The translations under genes and the position numbers were made by a program. From assembly GCA_007922195.1 (NCBI GenBank), contig ML681971.1:2617259-2681258 (forward strand): a DNA stretch of 64,000 nt, written 5' to 3'. Position 1 is the stretch's first letter. Every line of letters begins with the position of its first letter. Below are positions 44,482 through 53,960 of this stretch, in pieces. Below the pieces are notes generated by a model. The model made no database searches and was not told where the DNA came from. It saw only the letters and a list, made by a program, of their open reading frames with translations. Source of the stretch: Podocnemis expansa. Lineage: Eukaryota > Chordata > Testudines > Podocnemididae.

Positions 44482-44850
44482 TTTGGGATCATTGGCTCTG
44501 TTGGTTTGATTTTTCTGCAAATATCAGCTACTACAGGTGCAACTTCAGTGGTCCTCCATGAATCATTTTCTGACTTACGCCTTTACACAACAGATTCATG
44601 CATGCGGAATTGAGATCCTATCCTTGGCCTTTGCTTTTAGCCTGCAGGGGTTGATCAGGAAGTTTACAAATGATAATTTCTCTGCTTTGGATTTTTGGAG
44701 GCAGATCATAATAACAATCTTTCCTTTCATTTTCTAAACTTGTATTTTGTATTTATAGGTTTTTGGGTTTTGGTTTTGCTTTGGGGGGGTGTTTTTGTTT
44801 CTGGGGGTTGGTTTGTTGTTTGTTCATTTGTTTGTTTCCTAGATAGCTAG
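44482..44850. other. No recognisable feature
   Basis: GT-rich low-complexity DNA at 44755-44840; nothing else recognised. Confidence 0.5.
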
Positions 44851-44854
44851 TCTC

Positions 44855-44985
44855 ATACCGGGAGAAAAGCCCACTTCAAAAAGTCTGATGAAGTGGGATT
44901 TTCTTCCACGAAAGTTCATGCAATATATAAATTTGTTGGTCTTTTAAGTGCCACAGGACTCCTTGTTTTTTAAGTTGGAAGAGTA
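44855..44985 (+). repeat. Penelope-like element end fragment
   Basis: 'CCGGGAGAAAAGCCCACTTC' faces 'GATGAAGTGGGATTTTCTTC', then 'AAATTTGTTGGTCTTTTAAG' and 'TGCCACAGGACTCCTTGTTT', the right arm of the Penelope-end hairpin with a shortened left arm. Confidence 0.75.
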
Positions 44986-45412
44986 TTCCTAAAAAACATT
45001 TATTTTTTCACTTCTTAATTTAGCCTTCAGTTATGGGGAGAATTGTGTTTATAAGAAAAAATAATTCTGTGCGAAGTTCAGGAGATTCAATCCACAGACT
45101 GAGCAGGAGTTTGGTGGGAGAGGGTGCTGTGGGGGTGGGAGAGGCCTGAGTGGGCAGACATGTATCTCTGTGTCCCACAGCAAGAGGAGGATATAGAAAG
45201 AAACTAAATTTCCCAACAGCTGCCCCTTCAATACCGGAGCATATCCAGTGGCTGCAACCCCTGTAGGACAAGGTAGGAAACTTCTACTACTTCCAGATGC
45301 TATGGGGCATGCTAGTGCGCTGTGAGTTTTGCAGATGCCTGGCAGGACTGGAGGGTGTGGGTCCCTTGGGCCCTCTATAGAAGTGGAGGCTCATGGCCAA
45401 CGGTTGTGTGAC

Positions 45413-46163
45413 CACGGGTTAAAGTAAATATTTAAAAATAGTGGGGCCCGGAATGCAGCGTTCCTACTCCATTTTTTATTTTTATGGGCCCCGATACTGA
45501 GCCCCTAAAAATACCAGTCCCCAGAACGTTGTTCTGCTGAGTTCCAGGAAAGCAGGGATCTGCCCCAGCCCAGGCCAAGGCTCCGGCCTGAGGCTGCTTT
45601 GACTGAGGATGTTCAGAGCTGGGGCCAGGCCTGCTCCAGTGACATGGTGGCCAGGTAAGGGGACCCTGGGGGGGGGCAGTCGGGGCAGTAGTCTCCCCAG
45701 GACTTGAAATTAGGGGGAGTATAGGGTGAGGTTTGGGAGGTATAGAGGGTGCTCACTCATTTGGTATAACACTTACTAATTGACAACAGGGGGGGTGTTG
45801 GGAAATGTGGGAGGAGTGTGGGGGGTGTAGGGGGTGTTAGGGAAATCCCTGGTTCAGGGACAGGTGAACTGGCCTGGCAGAGAGAGAGTGCAGGGGAGAC
45901 GGTTGGCCCAGGGCAGCGGGGGAGGACTCCATGGCATGGTGGGGACTAGGGGGGGGCCTGTGGCAAGACAGGGGCCAGGGGCAGTAGCTGGGGTGGCGGG
46001 CAGGCATGTGGAGAGCAGTGCTGAGGTGGGGGCAGGCATTTGGGGGGAGTAGCTGGAGTGTGTGAGAGGGCATGCACCAGCGTGAGGGGGGCCCACGCTG
46101 GCATGAGGGAGGCCTCCAATTTAGGAGGGTTCAGGGGCCTGCCAAATTATACTTTAACCCCTG
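45413..46163. mobile_element. hAT element (CAGGGGTTAAAGT ends)
   Basis: The left end CACGGGTTAAAGTAAA and right end TTATACTTTAACCCCTG are flanked by a perfect 8-bp duplication TGTGTGAC (45405-45412 and 46164-46171). The interior has G-rich runs (45660-46040) and the CCCCTAAAAATA module. The last 20 bases of the window (CAAATTATACTTTA) match its right end, so another copy probably begins there. Confidence 0.87.
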
Positions 46164-46171
46164 TGTGTGAC

Positions 46172-47218
46172 CCATGTGAGTGCATCAACTCCGATGCAGT
46201 GAGGGGGCCCCTGGGCATGATGACTGATTGAGTTATGTGTGAGGTCTCAGATGGTGCCTAAAATCAAGAGGTGTGGCGGAGAGGCACAGATGGCAGTGGC
46301 AGAGGAATATCTGGAGCAGCTGCTAAGGGGCCCAGGCACTTGGAGACCCTCTGTAGGCTCAGAGGCTCTTGGCTGCACAGTCTTTGCCCAGAGCAGGCTC
46401 TAACTGCTGCCTGTGTTTCCAGTCTGCTGGGACCCCTAGGGAAAGCAGTGTGCCCATCACACTGCCTAGGGAGCGGGTCTCTTTTGGCTCCTCCATGGAG
46501 TCTGCTGAGTGGGACCACCAAGAGCAGAACTTTCCACTTGATCGGCAGCCCCTCCTCTCTGCCCCCTGCCCGGGCAGTTCAAACAGGGCAGCAGAACCTC
46601 AGGTGCTCTGGCTCTAGCTGTGAGGTTAGTAGCCGTGGGGATGGTTTGCGGCTGTAGCGGGAGCCCTGGTGACAATGCAGGGCAGGGGTGTGTGGATGCA
46701 GGGAGGAATGGGGGAGGGGTAGAGGTTCTTTGAGTGTGGGGACCCCCAATAAAAACCTTTTTCAGAAAATGGGAGGTGGGGGAGGCTGGACCATGTGGGG
46801 CCCAATCAGTGTTTGCCGCCTTACTGAGCTGACTCTTAAACCTGCCACTAGAATTGAGCCCTCCCTCTGCAGATAAAATAAATTACTTTCCCATGGTGCT
46901 GCAGCCACATGGCTGTTACAAGTGGGTGCTGGATGGCATGCTTGGGAGTATAGGATATTGTCAAGGAACTTGTCTCCACTGCAGCCTGGCTTGGCACCAG
47001 CGCTAACTTCCACCTAACCAGCATGGGTAAGGCTAGTGGTGAAGATGTGATTGGCTTTAGCACGAGTAGCAACCAAGGGTTGGGGCCACCAGTGCCCTTC
47101 TACAGCCCATGCTGAAACTTGTCCCACTGTAACGCTGATAGTTTTATCCAAGGCTAGTGCAGGCATATGCCTCTGACTGAGGGTGGACATACTCAGAGAA
47201 CGCTGCTTTCAGGAAGCG
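46172..47218. other. No recognisable feature
   Basis: GC-rich with several short open frames but no family motif. Confidence 0.5.
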
Positions 47219-47226
47219 CTTGAGGA

Positions 47227-47761
47227 CAGAGCTGTCCTTAGGGGGGTGTGAGAGGGGTGATCGCTCCTGGTGGCATGGTTCTGTGTGCCCTACGCTGTTC
47301 TGCCATGAGTAGTGTGTGACCCGCACCACTGCCCTCCACAGCTGCTCTGTCCCATGCCCCCTCTCTTCTGCCTTCGGCTCAAAGCCAAAGGAAGCGGGGA
47401 GTGGAGTGTGAAACCAGCCTCCCCACTGGGCCTGTCCGCCACGCCCCCAGGACAGGGACCAGCTGGCTCAGGGGCGAAGCAGGCCAGCCCAGAGGCTGAT
47501 CTCCACTCTCCCACCCCTCCCATGGGTTGGCGGTTCTGCCCTAGGGGCAGGGAGGGCTGGCCCAGTGGTGGGGTAGGGCGAGAGCCCAGAGCCCAGCCCT
47601 TGGACTGGCCTGCTCTGCCCATGGGGGCAGGGTGGTTTGCTCAGGGGAGGGGTGGGAGTGCTGGGTCAGCCTCTGGGCTGGCCCACCCTGCCACCCCTAG
47701 TATGCGGGGCACCCATAGGCTGATTGGCCCCAGGTCCTGCACCCCCTTAAGGACGGCCCTG
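47227..47761. mobile_element. hAT element (CAGRGCYGTCCTTA ends)
   Basis: The ends CAGAGCTGTCCTTAGG and TTAAGGACGGCCCTG are inverted repeats; flanks CTTGAGGA and TTTCAGGA agree at 6 of 8. The GC-rich interior resembles that of 16840-17623. Confidence 0.78.
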
Positions 47762-47769
47762 TTTCAGGA

Positions 47770-49282
47770 GAGAGGCCAGCATATGCTGAGGAAGAAATAA
47801 AGCTTTAATGTTGGACTCTTGAGTTCCTTATTAAAAAGAAGGAGATTCTAGATTTATTCTTCTAATCTATGGCTGAGTGAGCTAGCGTCCAGAAGAAGCA
47901 AATAGATAGATAAAGTCAAACACCATTAGAAGCCATCCGGCCACATTTTCTAAATCCAAATTTTTCAGTTGGTGGGGTCACCAGCAAACGGTTCCAGAGA
48001 CGATCCACTGTTTCCTCTCTTAGAATTTCCTCCACGTCTGGGGTTCAGCAAGGCTGTACCCACATTCCCTTGCTCCAACAGCATCATCCTGGGAAAAAAG
48101 GTTGGCAAATTCTTCCTCCCTCTTGTGTGTGTCTCCTAATGCATGGCATGGCCTCCGTGTGACCTGAGAAGAATTTGGAGGGCTGCATTTTGGACATTTC
48201 TGTGGATTTTTAAAATATTCAATTAAAAACATATTTTCCATTGAGGGAGAGTAGATATTTGACTTCTGTCCAGAAGCAGTCTAACTTTACACTGAGAGCC
48301 TGATGTAAATATTTAAACAAAACATAATCTTGTCTAGTTCAATTAAATTTTCTGTCCATAGTGAAATCTGGGTTAAGTCACAGGCGAAAAATAAATCTGG
48401 TCGTTTCAGCCTAGTCCCTCTCAGTCATTTGTTCTCATCATCACAGAATCACCCGGTGATGGTTATGGTTGGCGGACTGTGCCCCAGCAAGCGTGGTAGG
48501 GCTACCAGTCAATTCTGAGGTCCATGAGGCCCAGGAGTGCAATTGCAAGGGGCTGCAGGCCACCACTGATGTGCCTCATTTAAGTGACATGGGTGCCAGA
48601 GCTGAACTAGCAATAGGGTGTCAGGTCAGGAATATAGCACTAGTGGAAAGTCACTCAGATTCAGCAACACGGATATTCCAAATGATGTTTTGACCGTGAT
48701 CAGTAATGAACTGCACCTGAAAAAGCCCCTGGCCCCTATCATTTACAGTATTTGGGTGAGTTGCCCAATTCAGTTCCTTGAGTGGAATCTGGAAAGACCC
48801 AATGCACTGCAGAATGCCTCCTGCAAAAGGAAACCACATCAGATATGCACACAGAGCTAACCACAGCCACAGTCTCTGCTTACTAACTCTGTAGATGCTC
48901 TTCAGCAAATGGATTCAGCACTGTGCTGCTTTCTCATGTAAAGTAACTAGTTCAAAGGTGCTGTTGCAGTCAGGTTATGCAGCCAAAGGGGCAAAGTTAA
49001 AGTAAATTGTGGACAGCAAGATTCTTTGTTTCTTTGCCCCTTTTTCTGTCACCTGCCACTGCAAAGGGAGCCTGAGATGGTGCCAGAGCAGAAGGGCATG
49101 TTGCATGCCCATTTTGCGCAGATGTAAAGGATGCTACAAGGAGCAAGGAAATGGAGGATCAAGCCCAGTGGGAGGCCATGTATGGTTCTTGTCCACAAGG
49201 TGACAAGAACGGTGTAAGCTTTTCCCTCTGCTTTTCTTCTTCTCTAGAGCTTAACTAAAGTTAGCCACACATTTGACCTTTT
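47770..49282. other. No recognisable feature
   Basis: No motif or repeat recognised. Confidence 0.5.
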
Positions 49283-49290
49283 GCTTAGAC

Positions 49291-49479
49291 CAGGGGTCTC
49301 AAACTCAAATCACCACGAGGGCCGAATGAAGACTAAAACATTAGCCTGAGGGCCTCACTGCTGAAACCTTTTCATACAACCATATTGCAAATATCAGTAA
49401 TGATTGTGTCATTGTGGGCCACAGAAAATAGCTTTAGGGGCCTCATGTGGCCTGCAGGCTGCGTGTTTTGAGACCCCTG
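49291..49479. mobile_element. Short hAT element (CAGGGGTCTCAAAC ends)
   Basis: The ends CAGGGGTCTCAAAC and TTTTGAGACCCCTG are flanked by GCTTAGAC and CTTTAGAC (6 of 8). The inside reads ACGAGGGCCGAATGAAGAC and GTGGCCTGCAGGCTGCGTG. Confidence 0.85.
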
Positions 49480-49493
49480 CTTTAGACCTTGGT

Positions 49494-49773
49494 TAGGGTT
49501 ACCAGATGTCAGGCAAAAGGAGGACATGTCCTCCTTTTTACTGTCACTTCCTCCATGTGGCAGGCCTTTTAAAAACACATGATTTTGTCTGGCTTTTTAC
49601 TTACCGGGGTTAAAGCATGCTGGAATGACCCAGAACACCATATTTTTAAGGGGAAGCATTCCTGGGCCCCCTAAAAACAGAAGAATATTACCAGAATACT
49701 ACATTTTCTCCATGTGTCCTCCTTTTCATACTTTCCTGTCCTCCTTTCCATACTTTGGTATCTGGTAACCCTA
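49494..49773. mobile_element. hAT element (TAGGGTTACCAGAT family)
   Basis: The ends TAGGGTTACCAGAT and ATCTGGTAACCCTA are exact, flanked by a perfect duplication ACCTTGGT (49486-49493 and 49774-49781). It sits 14 bp from the neighbouring hAT, their target duplications overlapping by two bases. Confidence 0.93.
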
Positions 49774-49781
49774 ACCTTGGT

Positions 49782-51365
49782 GGACTCCAGCTATGCCTCC
49801 CACCCTCACTCTGCCCTTGGACTGTAGTGTGTGCATTCAGCCCTTAAAGAGGCAGGCTGTTCTTTCCACTTACGAGTGTGTGTTCATGCCACAGCTCCTC
49901 AAACTCCTCCTTTGTCTAGTGTCCTTTCCTGTTCTCACTGACCTTGCAACGCAGCCTTTGCCTCTACATCACTACAGCAGGCAACGGGCAACTACAACAG
50001 CCTTAAATCTAGTAGTTCAAGGAAGTTATTTGACTACTGATAACGTCTTTACTGGCAGCTGGAGATTTTTGAACTAACTGATCAACCGGTCTGCTGTGAG
50101 AGGAAGGGGCAATGATAGGAAGTCTGAAGAACCCTCTTCACAGTCAGTCTGGCCTTGCCCTGGGTGGAGACAGATGGGAAGAAAATTTACCAAAACCTGG
50201 GTGACTGAGTCCTGTCTGCCACAAAGAGGTGGAGCTGTGTGCTGAATCTGCCAGTGCTTCCCTTCCTGGAAAGCCCATTTTCAGAGTGCAGCTGGGTGAG
50301 GGCAGATGCAGGCCAAGTGGGAAAGCCAAGAAGGTTCCTGAATGAAAAGCGACAGTAAGAAATGCTGCCATCGCATCAAAGCAGTGCCCTGTATGACCCA
50401 GGGCTGTCCGTGGCCCATGGTGTCAGGCAAGAGAGCAACAGTTCAGGGAGCAATTTGATCCTCCCTGGTCTGCCATTCTTGACTGTTGAGAGCTCAACCA
50501 ACGTGTGTACAGGGACATAGCTGAGGTTAGACCCAGTGAGGGGGAGCAGCATGGTGAGTGGTTGCAGTGCACAGCTGGGAGTCAAACCTTCTCATTTCTA
50601 GGCTCTGCAACCACTTCCAAGCAAGGAATGATCAGTCAGTGTTGGCAGCGTGCGGAGAAGAGGGACCACGCCATGTAACCGATAGGCATGATGATGATTA
50701 ATAACAATGTGAGTAGCAAAGACTGATTAATGTTTTGCAAATCCATATAAAGAGCCCCTAAGTCCTTGGATCTTATTAATACACACTCCGTATGTTTGGA
50801 CTATTGCAAGTAAATCCTGTTCTCGCACACTCTGAGCTGTGCATGTACATGTCAGCCCTGACACCCAGGACCTGGTTCCAGAGGTATGCACTCTACACGC
50901 ATGGAAACTGCTTTGTGTAGGGATGTGTAAGAAGCTGTAATGATTCCCATTTAGGTTTGACCTTTTGCTCGATATTAAGGCTCACTGAGATGAACGCTGC
51001 TGTGACTGCAATTCCTCAAGATGAAATATCTCTCCAGTGGGTAATTCCAGCCTCATTTGAGCTATTTCCCCCCCCCCCCCACTGAATCATTTATTCCTGG
51101 TGTCAGGAAAGTGCGGAATGACTTTCCCACCAGCTCTGAGCTCAGACCCTCATTGATTTCTCAACTCCCACTCCTACAAATCTGCTAGAAAAGCAGCGTC
51201 CTCCCCCCTAGATTCCCTCCACAACAGGAGGTGGTGGGGGGAGGGTAGGATCCCAAGAAGGGCAGCGTGTCTCTAACAGGTCTATTCACAGTCTAGGGCA
51301 GAGGTGGTTTATTTAAGCTTCCTGATCTCCAATCCATTTCTTCCTGTTTTGGAGGCTTTTCATAC
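49782..51365. other. Mostly unique DNA
   Basis: Apart from a MIR fragment (50545-50640) and a C run at 51068-51080, nothing is recognised. Confidence 0.5.
50545..50640 (+). repeat. MIR-type SINE 5' part
   Basis: GTGAGTGGTTGCAGTGCACA, then GCTGGGAGTCAAACCTTCT and TAGGCTCTGCAACCACTTCC follow the order of a MIR/tRNA-headed SINE. Confidence 0.5.
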
Positions 51366-51715
51366 TAGTCCAGACACTGTGAAATGCCTTTTCAGTAGTA
51401 GTACATTAGAGAGACACTATGGAGGTGATTTATTGGACTGTGTTTTGTTTTTGAAAGAGACAAGCTTTCGTGATTATGCAAAGATCTTCAGGTCTGGGAA
51501 AGATACTCAGTTGTCACAGCTAAATAAAAGTTGAAACCGATGGTTTAGTGTAAGTAGTGAGTGCTGTAAGAGCTCACTCAGGATGAAGTGGGAAGTTAGC
51601 ACCTCTGCAGCCAAGGACAAAGGAGGGTTAGTGAATTATAAATGGTTGTAATCAGCCATAATTCAGTGTCTTCTGTGATTTTTGTCTGTTATTATTTGAA
51701 TTTAAGCTTGCAGGC

Positions 51716-51931
51716 TTACCTTTTGAAGGTGTTGTACAGGTTTCCTGTTAGGGCAAGGACTGAGAGGTCAGATATGGAGTGATTGTTTTGTGAAAATTGT
51801 TCACTCATAGGTGATAGGGTGTCTGTCTTTTGTCCCTCCCCCCCCCATGTGAATTCACCTGAGAGCCTAGTGAGTCTGGTTTCACCCACCCAGTTGTTGT
51901 TGGGACATTTAGCACACTGGATGAGATACAT
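51716..51931 (-). pseudogene. GIY-YIG endonuclease remnant (second family)
   Basis: The 71-codon frame reads MYLIQCAKCP (zinc-binding CAKC), NNNWVGETRLTRLSGEF where the YIG is degraded to WVG, and FSQNNHSISDLSVLAL. This is the C-terminal nuclease of Neptune-type Penelope-like elements. Loss of the YIG tyrosine and a G-rich expansion (51836-51846) make it non-functional. Confidence 0.75.
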
Positions 51932-52280
51932 GTCATAGCATATGGGGCCATGTGTGTTTATGTGTGACCCGTGTCTTGAAAGGTGTGTTGGGGGGCAGAT
52001 GGGTATTGATCACTGTATCAGTGGAAATACATCTGTACATTTTTGTATCTCTTATGGCAAGGTCTTGTGTCACTTTGAGTTGTGGGTCCTGCTCTGTGGG
52101 GAGCTTGCTTCTCAGAATGAACATGATGAAGTTGGGGGTTGTTTCAAGGCTAGAAGAGGGAGTTTGGGAAAGTATTTCTTTCAGGATGTGAGATGCCCAT
52201 CATGTATATGCTGTAAATGTTTAATGATGCCTCATATGGGTTCTGGTGTGGAATGGTGGGTGAAAATTAGGAGTGGGAAG

Positions 52281-52459
52281 CAGAGCTGTAACTATGGGGG
52301 GGTCAATGGGGCTTTTCCCCAGGCACGCCTCAGCAGCCCAATAGAGCTGCTCTATAAAAGGGTGGATTTTGCGGCACCGGCTCCAAGTGTTGCTAATGGC
52401 AAGGGGCACGTTCTGATTGCAATACGCCCCAGGCGGCAAAACAGAGCGTTATGGCTCTG
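52281..52459. mobile_element. Short hAT element (CAGRGCYRTAACTA family)
   Basis: The left end CAGAGCTGTAACTATG and right end CGTTATGGCTCTG are inverted repeats, with a perfect 8-bp duplication GTGGGAAG (52273-52280 and 52460-52467). Confidence 0.92.
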
Positions 52460-52696
52460 GTGGGAAGTCAGAGTTTTCTTCCGTCATACTGAAGTAGGTT
52501 CTCTTGGAATTGTTGGGTGGTTCGTTTCATGATGTGATTTACTTTTTTGGCAGAATGACCTTGTTTGGTGAGGGTGGTTGTTGCGGGAAGGCACGGCCCC
52601 CCTCAGAGAGACCCCAGAAAGATCTGTAAGATGGCCAGGGGTGGAGCCAGGAGGAGGCTGTCAATCAGCCTGGAAGTGATGGGGTGGGACAGGAAG

Positions 52697-52703
52697 TATA
52701 AAA
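52697..52703 (+). promoter_or_regulatory. TATA box of the solo LTR
   Basis: GTATAAAAAGGGAGG at 52696-52710 is a strong TATA-like word, placed where an LTR promoter would be. Confidence 0.6.
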
Positions 52704-52753
52704 AGGGAGGCAGGCAGTTTAGTTCAAGCTAGGTCAGTGAATGGGAAGGATGT

Positions 52754-53286
52754 AGTAGTGCCTGCTCCTGACCCTGTGGAGGCACTGGCCTCCAGACCCA
52801 GGCCTGTTGGTCTGGCAGGGGCTGCCCATGGGCAGTGACTGGGGCTCACTGCCTGAGCCCTGGGCTGCCCCACACCTGCAGGAAGAGCTGCTAGCAGGGG
52901 GGCTGGCAAGCAGTCCTGAGTTGGCACCTATTGGGGACCCTGAACCCTGACCCACCTTGGGTGACTTGGAAGAGCTGCCTCTGGCTGCTGAGGACCCCAA
53001 GCCTCTGCCTGTCTCCTGTGACTTGGAGGAGCTATGCCTGGCTCCTGAGGACCCTGTGCCTCTGCCCGCTTCCTGCAACCTGGAGGAGTTACCCCTCGTA
53101 GAAGGACTCCCTGACTTACCAACGCCTGATGAAATGGAGGGGTTTTACAATCTACCCCTAAGGGACTACCTTGAGGAGATGGACAATGAGGTACAGCTAG
53201 AGCTGGGGACCAGGGGAGTGCAGGACTCAACCCTTGGTGGGAAGCCACATCTCAGGGGCAGTGTGTTGTGGCCAGGACACCACTGA
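52754..53286 (+). pseudogene. Reading frame inside the LTR with DLEEL repeats
   Basis: A frame open from 52754 is interrupted by one TGA (52948-52950) and then runs to a stop at 53284-53286. It encodes LQEELLAGGLASSPELAP, then two near-identical 19-residue repeats (DLEELPLAAEDPKPLPVSC and DLEELCLAPEDPVPLPASC), a partial third, and an acidic tail (DYLEEMDNEVQLELG). It has no match that I recognise. The acidic and Leu/Pro-rich make-up recalls a transactivation-like domain, but that is only a resemblance. There is no clear ATG after the TGA. Confidence 0.4.
52963..53100 (+). repeat. 57-bp tandem repeat in the LTR
   Basis: Units 52963-53019 and 53020-53076 start GACTTGGAAGAGCT and GACTTGGAGGAGCT and stay in register at 57 bp (19 codons), followed by a partial third unit starting AACCTGGAGGAG. 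Confidence 0.8.
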
Positions 53287-53691
53287 CCCCTGCACCAAAG
53301 CCCTGGGCCCCTTTGGGGACCTGAGTTGGGACACAGTGGAGTGGTGTGACCCCACACCCCTGCTGATCCCTTCCCCTAACCTGAGCACCCTTGTGGTCTG
53401 CGAAACCTGCGGTGATATTGTACCTTCCTAGATTATTTATGACTTTGATTGTACCTTGCCAAGAGGCTAAAGACTTGGACCCAGCCCTACAGAGGGCTGA
53501 GAGTTGTGTGACTTTGCCCAGCCAAGGGGCCAGAGACTTGGTAGCCCCACCCTACACCAGGCTGGTGGTCTGTAGCCTTGCCCAGAACAAGGAACTAAAG
53601 ACTTGGAGGTCTTGCCCCTGAGCAGGGACTGGAGACCCTGGCAGGTCACCCCCCCCCACCCACAGAGGGTAAGGGTCCCTGTTACAGTGGT

Positions 53692-53960
53692 TTGAAGTTT
53701 ATTAAGGTGCATATTCCAGACTTACTTCTCAGAGCATATGTTGCTTGACTGTCAATAACAGATTTCTTGGTGTGGTTGAGGTGGTTCTTAGCTATGCAAA
53801 GATAAGAGTGGTGATGCATGGGTTTCCTGTATTTAACTGTCTGAATTTCACTGTTGATGCTGTTAGTGTGGGACTGTTCCAGAGAGAGTTTAGTGCATGG
53901 GCAGTGGTTGTTGAAGTTGTAGTGAAAGTCTGAGGGAGTTTAGGGTGTCTGGATGAGTTT
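53692..53960 (-). other. Possible continuation of the second Penelope-like element
   Basis: The 5-bp duplication shows that DNA on both sides of the LTR was once continuous, so this may belong to the element at 51370-52578. I cannot confirm it by motif: the minus strand frame 53792-54076 shows no RT block. Confidence 0.35.

Larger units (their letters stand above)
51370..52578 (-). mobile_element. Second Penelope-like family, decayed
   Basis: This is a minus-strand element different from the 8977-11800 family. It has a 3' tail (GACAAGCTTTCGTGATTATG, CTTCAGGTCTGGGAAAGATA, CAGCTAAATAAAAGTTGAAA), then GIY-YIG remains (51716-51931), then linker sequence to about 52200. A hAT (52281-52459) and a solo LTR (52579-53686) split it. 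I recognise the layout as Neptune-type, from memory only. Confidence 0.72.
52579..53686 (+). mobile_element. Solo LTR, 1.1 kb
   Basis: The ends TGTTGCGGGAAGG and CCCTGTTACA follow the TG...CA rule and are flanked by a 5-bp duplication GTGGT (52574-52578 and 53687-53691). A TATA box (TATAAAA, 52697-52703) lies about 120 bp in. No internal retroviral genes remain, so this is the product of LTR-LTR recombination. A 5-bp duplication fits several LTR retroelement classes; I do not assign one. Confidence 0.72.

Noticed and set aside
3357..44985. CRISPR-like array from the recurring short repeats
   Set aside because: The repeats are dispersed, inverted and of transposon origin; there is no regular spacing and no cas gene.
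45660..46040. G-quadruplex or promoter CpG island
   Set aside because: G runs are frequent but they lie inside a non-autonomous hAT and CpG is not enriched by eye.
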